A DNA stretch of 64,000 nt from Spirosomataceae bacterium TFI 002 (lineage in GTDB: Bacteria; Bacteroidota; Bacteroidia; Cytophagales; Spirosomataceae). Made by a program: the position numbers and the translations under genes. How positions within the stretch are numbered: the first letter of the stretch is position 1; each line of letters begins with the position of its first letter. Where the stretch lies: NCBI GenBank assembly GCA_900230115.1, contig LT907983.1, positions 806,001 through 870,000 on the forward strand, in the 5' to 3' direction. Below, one piece after another: positions 8,002 through 17,455 of this stretch. The notes under the pieces were generated by a model. It was given only the letters and a program-made list of their open reading frames with translations. It had not been told where the DNA came from and ran no database searches.

Positions 8002-9885
8002 ATGAAAAGATTACTGATATTATTAACAATTATGTTGTCGTCTCTTGCTTTTTCGTGCAAAGAACTTGGCAGCGAAGAGGTGGAGCCTAAAGGTGATACC
8101 CTATTGAAGAAAACGATAGGCAAAACTGGAGGAGCTATCGTAAGCGAAAAAATAACTTTAGAGGTACCCTCTGGTGCTTTTGATACTGATTCTGAGATTG
8201 AAATATTGGTGATTAAAAATAACCCGCAAGAAATCAATGCTGTACTCTCGGGCTATTACGCCATAGATGGATTACCATTAAACCTCAAAAAACCGCTTAA
8301 AATAAAGATTAAAAAAACAGAATCGTCCATTGCGGCTATTCCTTTAATTGCAATAGGAAATGAGAGTTTCTCAAGTACTTTGAATAAAAGCATACTTGCT
8401 CATACTTACTTGGATGCTGTTGACTCTTCGGATTACATTATCGCCACAATGCCAGTGACAGACGATATCCTTACCGATGAGCAATTAAACAATGCTCGTG
8501 TTCATGCCACCAAAGCTAAAATGTACTTGATTTCATTTGACGGTAATTTCTCTATAAATACGCCAGACGGTCATTTTCAGATATATTTCCCATACCTCGG
8601 TTTACGAGACGATGTGGAAAAATTAGGATCGTATCTTGAAAACGCTTTTACAAAATTTAAAGGATTGGGATTTTCAACTTCCAAAAGGACCAAATGGCCA
8701 GTAAAAGTATTGGTAAAAAGCTACGACTCTTCCATTTTCGGTTTTGAGGTGAATTCAATATGGGGTGATAATTATTCTTGGTTGGAATTTAATACCCAAA
8801 ACATAGACAACGCTGCTGAAATGAAGCTAACGGCAGGGCATGAATATTTTCACTTGCTTCAGTCTTTATACGACCCACGTACTAGGTTCTCAAAAGCTAA
8901 GGGTCTATTTTATACACATTTTTGGCTCGATGAAGCAACAGCAGTTTGGTCGGAGAAATTGTTCACAAATGAATCTAACTATGCTTCACCTATAAGAAAT
9001 GGACACCAAATGGCTCCTTTCAATGGCATGCAAAAAGGTGCTGAAGAGAACCAACAATACCATGGTTACGGAATGTCGGCAATGATTCAATACCTAACAA
9101 ACACAAATTCTGATACTTATGTAAAATCAATATATGACGGCATAAAAAGTGGTAAACATCCTGTGGATGCAGTAAGTATTAAAACTCCGTTTTTGTGGTG
9201 GGATAAATTCATGAAAGACTATTTTATGAGTGAAGTTTATAAAGATGTAGATCTTGCCAGATGGCTTCAAGACAATCATGGCAGTTTTAACGTAAGCGAG
9301 GAAAAAGATAGCGTAAAGGTTTTTGATTTAAGTTATCCAGACTTCTCTGCTAAGATTTTTAGAATCAATCTGAAATACGACAAATTTGTAAATGAGGCAA
9401 ATATGGAATTTCAATTGCCCTCAAACAGTGACAGTAGACTTCAGCTGTTTAAGACAAAAGGATCAAGCTTAAGTTACGTTGGTTCTACTGCCGAAAAGTA
9501 CACCTTGAAAAGCTTAAAAACCTTAAAAGATGATGGGTCAATTATTTTTGCTCTTGTAACAAATACCCAAGCAAAAAGTCCATATCTAGGTGATAATAAA
9601 ATTCCACTGAGGGTGAGAATAAATAACTTGGTATTGGACGAGAATTTATTTGGAAAGTGGGTATTTGAAGATGGAAGTTACTGGCAATTCAATCCAGATG
9701 GCACATGCATACAGCATATAAATGGAGTAAGCTATGATTGGTTATGGATGATTGAAAATGGTCAATTAAAACTATACATTCCAAATGGAAAACCGGCATT
9801 CAAAACATACAAGATAGAGGGTAACAAATTGTATTTCTGGGTTGAACAGGTGAAAACATGGTCTCTTCCTTATACTAAAAGATAA
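8002..9885 (+). CDS. lipoprotein with HExxH zinc-protease-like domain
   Basis: 627 residues. The signal peptide ends in the lipobox LAFS-C (Cys ~19), so it is membrane-anchored. Residues ~35-130 resemble a ZU5-like beta domain ('GGAIVSEKITLEVPSGAF'). The central part holds GHEYFHLLQ followed ~20 residues later by FWLDEATAVW, a zincin-like HExxH plus downstream Glu arrangement. Residues ~545-627 ('FGKWVFEDGSYWQFNPDGT') look like a lipocalin-type beta-barrel module. It is probably an envelope metallopeptidase; the family could not be named with certainty. The next gene converges, with a strong hairpin between them. Confidence 0.8.
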   Translation: MKRLLILLTIMLSSLAFSCKELGSEEVEPKGDTLLKKTIGKTGGAIVSEKITLEVPSGAFDTDSEIEILVIKNNPQEINAVLSGYYAIDGLPLNLKKPLKIKIKKTESSIAAIPLIAIGNESFSSTLNKSILAHTYLDAVDSSDYIIATMPVTDDILTDEQLNNARVHATKAKMYLISFDGNFSINTPDGHFQIYFPYLGLRDDVEKLGSYLENAFTKFKGLGFSTSKRTKWPVKVLVKSYDSSIFGFEVNSIWGDNYSWLEFNTQNIDNAAEMKLTAGHEYFHLLQSLYDPRTRFSKAKGLFYTHFWLDEATAVWSEKLFTNESNYASPIRNGHQMAPFNGMQKGAEENQQYHGYGMSAMIQYLTNTNSDTYVKSIYDGIKSGKHPVDAVSIKTPFLWWDKFMKDYFMSEVYKDVDLARWLQDNHGSFNVSEEKDSVKVFDLSYPDFSAKIFRINLKYDKFVNEANMEFQLPSNSDSRLQLFKTKGSSLSYVGSTAEKYTLKSLKTLKDDGSIIFALVTNTQAKSPYLGDNKIPLRVRINNLVLDENLFGKWVFEDGSYWQFNPDGTCIQHINGVSYDWLWMIENGQLKLYIPNGKPAFKTYKIEGNKLYFWVEQVKTWSLPYTKR

Positions 9886-9949
9886 ATTAGAAAATGATAA
9901 AATGTGATTGCTCAAAATCAGTGTTGTTTCCTAAAGTAAATCTACCATT

Positions 9950-9974
9950 CCTCAAAGCCTTTTCGGCTTTGAGG
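9950..9974. terminator. 10-bp perfect hairpin between convergent genes
   Basis: CCTCAAAGCC (9950-9959) and GGCTTTGAGG (9965-9974) form a perfect 10-bp stem with a 5-nt loop, 65 nt after the plus-strand lipoprotein gene. No long U tract follows on either strand. The location between converging genes suggests a bidirectional terminator or transcript-end hairpin. Confidence 0.65.
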
Positions 9975-10128
9975 AATTCATATTTCGGACGATGATGCAG
10001 TTTAGTATTTCTTTCTAACAGAAAAGTGAGCTTACTCTATCAAAAATAGAGTTAAACCAAGACAATACTCTCAATTTCTTCAGTTTAACCCGGTTTATGC
10101 ATTAAAGTATAAAAAAAGGATTATTGGT

Positions 10129-10149
10129 TGAAAACACCTTTAGTTTTCA
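10129..10149 (-). terminator. possible terminator of the M36 protease gene
   Basis: On the minus strand a TGAAAAC / GTTTTCA 7-bp stem with a 7-nt loop begins about 20 nt after the stop codon. A run of seven T follows about 10 nt later (A run at 10112-10118 on the plus strand). The gap between stem and T tract makes this a weak candidate. Confidence 0.35.
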
Positions 10150-10169
10150 CAATTAATGTGGTTTTAGCT

Positions 10170-13100
10170 CTAATTCTGGCACCCACCTATCTCAGCCTTA
10201 AACACACTGCCGTTTTGAGCCTCAAAACCGTTTTCTAATGTCACAGATTTTCCAGCTCTAAAGATCGTATTGGCAGGCGAAATAATGTCACTCGTGGCCG
10301 TAATGGTTTCGGTTGCTTGCTTAGTACTATTTCCACTTGAAAAATCTGACGAAATGGTGTCCGCTGCAGGCACAACATCTAAGTTCGTGTAGCTAGAAAA
10401 AGCAGCAGGGCATGCTCCATTTTGTACCACTGCACGCAACTGTGTATTTTGAAAAAAATAAACGTTTTCGAACACTAAGGAGTCAGTAGTATTAGCTAAG
10501 GGGTAGATAACATTGGTAAAGTTGTCAAATGATAATTCCCAATAGTTAACCGCTCCAACATGATTCTCTAGCTTTAACTTACCCGAATTTATAACTGGGC
10601 AAATTTCTTTTCCACCGGTAACATTGCCACCGTCTGATGGAGTATTCACACGGAAATCTACCAGCGTGCGACAAGTTGGTATCGCTATGTTTTCAAGGTA
10701 GAAGATATTATTGCCAGGTGTTGTGGTATTTGTAATACCAGTACCGCTGATGCCAACAGGATTAAATGTATCTCCCGAAAACAGCGGCGACCCACCACTC
10801 ACTGCTGCATACCACAGATTCGTTCCTACGGTAGGGAAAATATTTTTATCACTGATTATTCTGAATCGACCAAACTGACCGTTATTGAATGCTGCTACCA
10901 CGAGTATGTAAGTAGTTCCTGAAGAAAGCGGATGCGATAATTTAGATAGGTTTCCTACACCACTATTCTCATCGCCCCGAAGGAAGTTAGCAGCGGGAGT
11001 TGCCGGATCAAACGAGGTTTCGTACAACATAATATAGGTACCAACGGCTGAACTTAAAACTTCAAGAGTTGTGGTTGCCGTAAAATTTGCCGTAAAAGTC
11101 AATGTTTGATAATGCACTGATGTACCTACACTGGAACCAACGTAGGTAGCCCGGTTATTGCCATACGTTCGCCTGACTACCGGGCTTGAAGCAGTAGTTG
11201 CTCCATTTGCTATATTTCCGTAAACATCGGATGGCCCTACCAGTCCTTCGTTTGATGGCACGCTGCTGTTTTGACAAATGTTATACGTTCCTACCTGCGG
11301 AACGGGTGAAGGTAAAACTGTCACGAAAACTTTCACGGGTGTAGCAATTCCGCAGAGGAAGTTGCTTGTTGCGAAGTTGTACGTTACTACGACCGGTTGA
11401 TTGGTGGTATTAACCAGCACTTCACTTACTGTGGCAGAACTTCCGCTTCCTGTCGGGTTACTAATACCTGATACAATAGGTCTTTGCCAAACAAAGCCTA
11501 CTCCGGAGGTAGCAACAGTTGCGGTATAATTGAACACACTATTACTACACACAGTGAATTGCTGAGCCGAGGTAAGTGCCTCTCCGCCCATTGGTACAAA
11601 ACCTTCCGCAACGAGCCTATCGTCTGAAGTTGCTCCGGTAGAAGCATTTGTCCCCAAGCCCCTCCGAGAGAATGCCTTGTTCAAGGCACAAAAATACTTG
11701 CCGCCAAAAAGAAGTGTATCTGCTTTCATTATTGCGTCTCGGGCATCTACAAAGCTCGGGCTGCAAGGTTGTAGTCTCAAGCCCTCGTTCACTAATTTTA
11801 GAGCTGCTACGTTACCCACCATATTGGTCGTATTGTAAATATCAGCCACAATCTGATTATCTTCAAATATTATTTCCCATGTAACATCCCAAAGTATTGT
11901 TGCCCAAATAGAGCCAATACCGTGTGGTCGGCTAAATGACGTATTATTCACCTGCCCGTAAGTGACTGGCTCGTTAACATTCACCATGTCATAAGAGTAT
12001 TGATAAGGCCTTATTCCAGAACCATTAGTTGCTTGACCCTTTGCATAGGTTCCTATTCCTCTTGGAATATTGGCACTTGCTTCGTTTGGCGAAAGCGAAG
12101 CCCAATCGGTAGTAAGCATTAATGCCAGATAATCTGACCATCCTTCGCCAGCTTGTTCTTCATTACTTAAACAAGAATTCGTTGCGGGTCCTCCAGCAAG
12201 ACGTTTTGACCAACCGTGACCGTACTCGTGGGCAATAATTCCATTATCGAAATCACTATCAGGCTGATAGCCATTCACATCGCTCCAAATAGTCATCTCC
12301 ATCCTGCCATTTCCACCATCGACAGGGGTAAAAAAACGGGCATTATTGGTTGAATAACTGTCTTGAGCATCCGCGTAAACGAAATCATTTCCAATACCTC
12401 CACGACCCATGTTGTCATTTTGGAAATTCCCGCTTGGTTCGTCAAAACCGTACTTCCAGAGCACATCGTGAAGGAGATTGTTCCAATAAAAAAGGTTTGT
12501 GATAGCAGCTTTTTGATTACCTGGGGCTGTATTTAAGCCTTGTGTGTAAGGAAAATTAAATTCATAGGTAGCCGATGATGGAAGTTGTCCATAATTGTTA
12601 GTGCCGCTTACATCCTCCTGGGCAGAAACGTTATTTCCACGAGTAACTGGAAAATCCGAAACCCCATTGTTGTGCCAGCCATTTGTGCTACCAGGGCCTG
12701 TACCAGCAGGCACAAAACGGGTATACGGATTAATGACAACCGTGCGGCTACCGTGGGTCGGGCTTTCTAAGGGTATATCAAAAACAGTATAGCTGTTAGG
12801 AGCCACAGCTATACCACTAGATTTTTGTAATTTTTCTTCCGTGCAAACGTGCGGGGTAGTCTGATGTTCTGGTGTACCAAAATCACAGTAAATCACGTCA
12901 TCTTCTGTACGCACCACCTCGTTAGATGAGGCATCCACAAAGACCCTCCACATGTGTTCTTTATCATTGGTGGCTAGACTAACTTCCCAAACGAGCTGCA
13001 CTTCTGCCCCGCCATTTTTAACTATATTATATTCATGAGGTAGCCAGAATTTCTTTACTAAAATGAGTTCATCGGATACTGCTTTGTCCTCAAAAGAAAC

Positions 13101-13550
13101 AACATCAATTTCGCCAAGCTCATTTTGGATAGTTGAAACGGTCTTAATCGCTGAAATTTCACTTGGCGATAACCCAACGCTTAGGGCAGCTGTTTGAAGT
13201 GCGTTCACTGCCGCAACTTGTAGTTTAGTTGACGACACCTTTTCTTTGATATTCTGCACAAATTTATTTCCTGTATATACTACTTTTCCATCTTTAAGGG
13301 TGAGGTTAATGAGGCCATTATACACATCAATCGAGCGAAATACTTGTTTGAAATAAACATGAAACCAACCCGTAGTTGGTGATAGATATGAATCTTTTAC
13401 TTTCGTTTCAGCAATATCAGCTGCATCGAGTTCATTTAAATTCTCAATATAAGTTTTGGCAGTTTCTATTTCTGGCTCCTGAGCAGAGGCAGTTTTAAAA
13501 CAAAACATTAAAATAAGTACTGAGCTAAAAAGGCGTAAAATTGAAGTCAT
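10170..13550 (-). CDS. M36 family (fungalysin) metalloprotease with C-terminal Gly-Cys domain
   Basis: About 1126 residues from the ATG at 13550, chosen because MTSILRLFSSVLILMFCF...ASA is a good signal peptide. An N-terminal FTP/PepSY-like propeptide (~residues 30-215) is followed by the catalytic domain with the zinc motif H441-E-Y-G-H and the downstream GEGWSD glutamate typical of M36. After ~650 come beta-sandwich modules (PKD/Ig-like and a pre-peptidase-like segment around 'GTSVHYQTLTFTANFTATTTLEV'). The end, GFEAQNGSVFKAEIGGCQN, is the same tail as on the beta-helix protein at 334-4317. It is a secreted, probably surface-retained protease for extracellular protein degradation. Confidence 0.93.
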   Translation of the reverse strand: MTSILRLFSSVLILMFCFKTASAQEPEIETAKTYIENLNELDAADIAETKVKDSYLSPTTGWFHVYFKQVFRSIDVYNGLINLTLKDGKVVYTGNKFVQNIKEKVSSTKLQVAAVNALQTAALSVGLSPSEISAIKTVSTIQNELGEIDVVSFEDKAVSDELILVKKFWLPHEYNIVKNGGAEVQLVWEVSLATNDKEHMWRVFVDASSNEVVRTEDDVIYCDFGTPEHQTTPHVCTEEKLQKSSGIAVAPNSYTVFDIPLESPTHGSRTVVINPYTRFVPAGTGPGSTNGWHNNGVSDFPVTRGNNVSAQEDVSGTNNYGQLPSSATYEFNFPYTQGLNTAPGNQKAAITNLFYWNNLLHDVLWKYGFDEPSGNFQNDNMGRGGIGNDFVYADAQDSYSTNNARFFTPVDGGNGRMEMTIWSDVNGYQPDSDFDNGIIAHEYGHGWSKRLAGGPATNSCLSNEEQAGEGWSDYLALMLTTDWASLSPNEASANIPRGIGTYAKGQATNGSGIRPYQYSYDMVNVNEPVTYGQVNNTSFSRPHGIGSIWATILWDVTWEIIFEDNQIVADIYNTTNMVGNVAALKLVNEGLRLQPCSPSFVDARDAIMKADTLLFGGKYFCALNKAFSRRGLGTNASTGATSDDRLVAEGFVPMGGEALTSAQQFTVCSNSVFNYTATVATSGVGFVWQRPIVSGISNPTGSGSSATVSEVLVNTTNQPVVVTYNFATSNFLCGIATPVKVFVTVLPSPVPQVGTYNICQNSSVPSNEGLVGPSDVYGNIANGATTASSPVVRRTYGNNRATYVGSSVGTSVHYQTLTFTANFTATTTLEVLSSAVGTYIMLYETSFDPATPAANFLRGDENSGVGNLSKLSHPLSSGTTYILVVAAFNNGQFGRFRIISDKNIFPTVGTNLWYAAVSGGSPLFSGDTFNPVGISGTGITNTTTPGNNIFYLENIAIPTCRTLVDFRVNTPSDGGNVTGGKEICPVINSGKLKLENHVGAVNYWELSFDNFTNVIYPLANTTDSLVFENVYFFQNTQLRAVVQNGACPAAFSSYTNLDVVPAADTISSDFSSGNSTKQATETITATSDIISPANTIFRAGKSVTLENGFEAQNGSVFKAEIGGCQN

Positions 13551-13593
13551 ATTTACAATAATAACCAATACGAAAGTTCCTTCTAAAGTTCAG

Positions 13594-13626
13594 ATCCAAT
13601 TTTTAGCGAGTGGTAAAGCAAATATA
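13594..13626 (-). promoter_or_regulatory. TAnnTTTG promoter and conserved leader block (copy 2)
   Basis: On the minus strand TATATTTG (13626-13619) fits the -7 box, followed by C and then TTTACCACTCGCTAAAAATT, nearly identical to the block at 4790-4821. Transcription would start near 13612 and give a leader of ~60 nt before the M36 protease ATG at 13550. No convincing -33 element is visible. Confidence 0.6.
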
Positions 13627-13712
13627 ACTGTTGTTATTTCATCCATTTGGATAAGTGAAATGGCAATATAGATGTGGAGTTCCTTAATACTAAATGCCAA
13701 TATAAAGTACAT

Positions 13713-14234
13713 TTAGCGTTTACGGGCAAGCTTTCCTCTTGTATAACTAAGGTGCTCGGCTGTCATACCTAAATAAGAGGCGATCAGTTTCAATGGTAGA
13801 CGCTGAATAAGGGCTGGGTAAGTTTCGGTAAATTCAAGGTAACGCTCTTCAGCGGTGCCACTTAGCAAAGAAATAAGCCTATTGTGAGTAGCGATTAAGT
13901 TATTTCGATATTTATTGTTCATCTCGAACAATGCCTCATTGCTGGCACTTTCTGGTCCCGTTAGATTCTCCCTATTGATAACATATACTTCACTATCTTC
14001 CACGGCATCAATAAAAATTCGGCAAGGTGTACGATTTGTAAAACTCTCTAAGTCTGAAATGAGCCATTCTTCAGGAGCAAATTGCAGGATATGTTCTTTG
14101 CCCGCATTGTCAATCACATAACTTTTGAGACATCCTTTTTTTACTCTAAACCCAGCGTTACACACCTGACCAGGACTAAGCAGGATGGTGCCTTTCGTGA
14201 TGTGTTTTGATTCAAGGTTTTTGAGAAAATCCAC
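13713..14234 (-). CDS. Crp/Fnr-family transcriptional regulator
   Basis: 173 residues. Residues ~5-115 form a cyclic-nucleotide-binding-like beta-roll ('ITKGTILLSPGQVCNAGFRVKKGCLKSYV'). The C-terminus (LPLKLIASYLGMTAEHLSYTRGKL) is the recognition-helix part of the winged helix common in Bacteroidota Crp/Fnr proteins. No Cys cluster for an Fe-S centre is present. It stops 85 bp upstream of the protease promoter on the same strand and sits divergently from the barrel gene at 14607. The effector and regulon are not readable. Confidence 0.85.
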   Translation of the reverse strand: MDFLKNLESKHITKGTILLSPGQVCNAGFRVKKGCLKSYVIDNAGKEHILQFAPEEWLISDLESFTNRTPCRIFIDAVEDSEVYVINRENLTGPESASNEALFEMNNKYRNNLIATHNRLISLLSGTAEERYLEFTETYPALIQRLPLKLIASYLGMTAEHLSYTRGKLARKR

Positions 14235-14588
14235 GGCAACAAGTTAAATGAAAAGGAAAATAATAATGAGTGATCAAAATTAGCTAAATTATTGATTAAA
14301 ATTTCTTTACAGCAACTCCTACTCTACTGTCAAAAAAAAGCAATTATTGATGAACACTTAAATTGTTAAATTTTAATTCGAACAGCAATAAAGAATTCCT
14401 ATATCAATCGTAATGACTTTGTTGTAAGATGTATATACGAATACCGTTAAATAAACTCAAATGTTAAAACATAATAAAATATGTTAATCTTAAGTTATTT
14501 ATTCAACTAAATAATTAGTTTTAACTAACATTATCAACTCAACTACTTACATTTGTCTACTATTACTCAAAAGCGTTTCCGACACTAA
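14235..14588. other. 354-bp divergent promoter region
   Basis: AT-rich DNA between the Crp/Fnr gene (minus) and the barrel/GLPGLI pair (plus). Only one reasonable promoter box was recognised, TACATTTG at 14548-14555. No RNA gene or strong repeat was seen. A Crp-type site could lie here but no clear palindrome was found. Confidence 0.4.
14548..14555 (+). promoter_or_regulatory. candidate -7 box of the barrel/GLPGLI pair
   Basis: TACATTTG matches TAnnTTTG and would start transcription about 45 nt before the ATG at 14607. The -33 partner is not convincing (TTAAC-like sequence instead of TTTG). Confidence 0.4.
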
Positions 14589-14606
14589 GTGTTAAAACAA
14601 TCAATT

Positions 14607-17438
14607 ATGAAAAAACTATTATTACTCATCCCATTTGCCTTTTTCACGGCGTTTACTTTCGCCCAATCTGGCAAAATTGACATCAAAGGTACAGTAATTG
14701 ACACAGCAGGAACTCCTCTCGGTTTCTCTTCTGTGCTACTTCTTGCACCTGCAGATTCAGCACTTGTGACCTATGCTTTGTGTAATGACAAAGGAGAGTT
14801 TGTATTTAAAAATGTACCTAAAACAAAATACTTACTTAAGGCAACTTTTGTGAGTTACCTACCTTATCAAGAGATCATTGATCCCGTAGGAGAAAAAACT
14901 TTTGACACCGGTAATATCTCGCTCAAACCAATGATGCAAGAACTGTACGAAGTCGTAGTAAAAACAGCTCGAGCACCAATTAGTATAAAAGGTGATACGG
15001 TAGAATACGATGCCAGTAAATTCAAAGTTCCACCAGGGTCATCGGTAGAAGATCTGCTGAGAAAGCTTCCCGGAGTAGAAGTATTGCAAGACGGTAGTGT
15101 GCAGGCCCAAGGAGAAACCGTACAAAGGGTTACTGTGGATGGAAAACGTTTCTTTGGTGGAGATACAAAAATGGCAACGAAAAACTTGGGAGCAGACGCC
15201 ATTAAAAAAGTACAAATTTTCAATGACAAATCTGAGCAGTCTAAGCTTACCGGAGTGGATGATGGCAAACGAGAAAAAGCCATGAACCTAGAACTTAAAG
15301 AAGAAGCTAAAAAAGGTGGTTTTGGAAAAGTTACAGCTGGAGTAGGTACTGATAACAGAGCGATGCTCAGTGGAAACTACAATAAATTTGACTCCAAAAA
15401 TCAGCTATCTGCCATAGGTTTTGGGAATAACTTGAACCAAACTGGTATGTCTTGGGATGATTATCAAGATTTTAAAGGAAGTAATTCATTTAACTGGAAT
15501 GATGATGCAGACTTTGGTTTCAGTGGAGGTAGAAGCTTTTTTAGATTTTCCAGTGGTGACGATGATGGAGAAAGTTTCTCAATTCCTACAGGAGGAAATG
15601 GTGAAGGTTTTTCAAATAATGGTGCTGCCGGAATCAACTACAACCGTAATGTAAAGAAAGACGAGTTGAGTGCCAGTTATTTTTACAATCAAACCCGTCT
15701 TGTGCTTGATGCCCTACAAAACAGAGAAAACTTCCTTACCAATAGCCAAAGTTTTATAAATTTAACTGATAGCTATCAGAGAAATTTCAGCTCGAATCAT
15801 AGAGTTACCCTTAGAGGAACCAAAGAGATTGATTCTTTAAACACAGTTACATTTATAGGTAATGGTAGATTAAGTAACAGTAATACGGACCTAGAAAGCT
15901 TGCAAGAGTTTAATAGAGAAGGTATAACAACTAACCGAACAACTATTAATAATAATGGCGACCGCTTGTCTTATGCCATGGCGACAACTGCTATCTACCG
16001 TCACAAATTCAAAAGCAATAAAAAACGAAGCTTCTCTGCAAGTGGAACCTATCAATTGAACAAATCAGACAATGAGGCCTATCAAAACTCTGTAAACGAA
16101 TTTCTACAAGCCACTGATTTAAATGAAATGGTTAAAACTATTAATCAAGTGAACGCTACAGATGACAAGCAAGGTTTACTTAAATCCAGCTTACTATATG
16201 TTGAACCAATAGGTGAAAAGTTTTATTTAGAGTCTTTCTATAATTTCAGTCTAAGAAATGATGTGGTAGACCGAGGAGTTTTTGATAAAACCGATGTGTC
16301 CGATGTTCGTAATAGCTCACTTTCTAGTTATTATACCAACACATTGCTTTACAACAGGATAGGAACTGGTTTAAGATATAGCTTCAAAGGCCTCAACCTT
16401 TCGTTTGGGCTTGCGGCTCAGCAGTTTAATCTAAATGGTCAAGTAAATGACAGTCCTCTCTCCAGTCAAAAACCGACACCGATTGATAGAACATTCAAAT
16501 CAGTTGTTCCTAATGCGACGTTTAGCTATAACCTCAAAAATAATAAGTACGTAAATGTAGATTATGGTGTAGGCGTGCAAGAGCCTCAAATAAGGGATTT
16601 GCAACCAGTGATAAACAATAGCAACCCATTATTTATTACACAAGGAAACCCAGACCTTTTACCACAAACTACACATAGAATAAATGGAGGTTTCCACCAA
16701 TACAATCCAGTGAATTTCACAAATCTTTACATTGGTGTAAATTATAATTATAATGAAAACCAAATCATTTATAATCAAACAATTGACCCAACAACATTGA
16801 TTACTTCTACATCACCCGAAAACATATCGGGCGGTCAAAACCTTGGTTCATACATGGGCTTTGGCTTTCCTCTGAAAAAAACCAAGGCAACCTTAAACAT
16901 CAACGGTAATTTCAATTACGGCAAATACCTAAGTTACATTAACGATGTTCAAAACCAAACCAATACCAATAGTATAAATGCTGGCCTTAGATTAAGCCTA
17001 ACACCTATAGATTGGTTTACATTTTATGCACGAAGCAACTGGACCGTTGGAAATACTTCGTACTCTATCAACACCAACCAAGATCAGCAAATTGTGAGTT
17101 CAAACTACTCGGGAGAAATGAATATTCAAATGCCAAAAAGTTTCTTTATTACAAGTACTTTCAATTATAGAACTTACGTAAACGAGCGATTCGGTTTTGA
17201 TCAAAAACAACCAATATGGAATGCTTCGGTTTTCAAGCAGTTTGGAGAGAAGAAAAGAGCAGAGGTCAGAATTTCAGCATATGACATACTAAAAAGAAAC
17301 CTTGGAATCTCGCAATATGCATCACAAAACTTTGTTTCTACTCGTGAGGTGCAAACCCTCTCTAGGTACTTCATGTTGAGCTTCACATATAACATGCGTG
17401 GAGTTGCTTCGGGCATGAAAAAAAATCGCTATTTCTAA
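14607..17438 (+). CDS. outer-membrane beta-barrel protein with carboxypeptidase-regulatory-like and plug domains
   Basis: 943 residues from the ATG at 14607. A GTG frame start 18 bp upstream would place extra residues before a good signal peptide ending TFAQ. Residues ~22-110 form a CarboxypepD-regulatory-like domain ('IDIKGTVIDTAGTPLGFSSVLLL'). A TonB-plug-like segment follows ('VEDLLRKLPGVEVLQDGSVQAQGETVQRVTVDGKRFFGGD'), then a large Asn/Ser/Tyr-rich barrel of the OMP_b-brl_3 type. It is 17 bp from the GLPGLI gene, a pairing repeatedly seen in Bacteroidota. The cargo is unknown; it lacks SusC-specific signatures. Confidence 0.88.
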   Translation: MKKLLLLIPFAFFTAFTFAQSGKIDIKGTVIDTAGTPLGFSSVLLLAPADSALVTYALCNDKGEFVFKNVPKTKYLLKATFVSYLPYQEIIDPVGEKTFDTGNISLKPMMQELYEVVVKTARAPISIKGDTVEYDASKFKVPPGSSVEDLLRKLPGVEVLQDGSVQAQGETVQRVTVDGKRFFGGDTKMATKNLGADAIKKVQIFNDKSEQSKLTGVDDGKREKAMNLELKEEAKKGGFGKVTAGVGTDNRAMLSGNYNKFDSKNQLSAIGFGNNLNQTGMSWDDYQDFKGSNSFNWNDDADFGFSGGRSFFRFSSGDDDGESFSIPTGGNGEGFSNNGAAGINYNRNVKKDELSASYFYNQTRLVLDALQNRENFLTNSQSFINLTDSYQRNFSSNHRVTLRGTKEIDSLNTVTFIGNGRLSNSNTDLESLQEFNREGITTNRTTINNNGDRLSYAMATTAIYRHKFKSNKKRSFSASGTYQLNKSDNEAYQNSVNEFLQATDLNEMVKTINQVNATDDKQGLLKSSLLYVEPIGEKFYLESFYNFSLRNDVVDRGVFDKTDVSDVRNSSLSSYYTNTLLYNRIGTGLRYSFKGLNLSFGLAAQQFNLNGQVNDSPLSSQKPTPIDRTFKSVVPNATFSYNLKNNKYVNVDYGVGVQEPQIRDLQPVINNSNPLFITQGNPDLLPQTTHRINGGFHQYNPVNFTNLYIGVNYNYNENQIIYNQTIDPTTLITSTSPENISGGQNLGSYMGFGFPLKKTKATLNINGNFNYGKYLSYINDVQNQTNTNSINAGLRLSLTPIDWFTFYARSNWTVGNTSYSINTNQDQQIVSSNYSGEMNIQMPKSFFITSTFNYRTYVNERFGFDQKQPIWNASVFKQFGEKKRAEVRISAYDILKRNLGISQYASQNFVSTREVQTLSRYFMLSFTYNMRGVASGMKKNRYF

Positions 17439-17455
17439 AGTTAAAATCTAAACAA

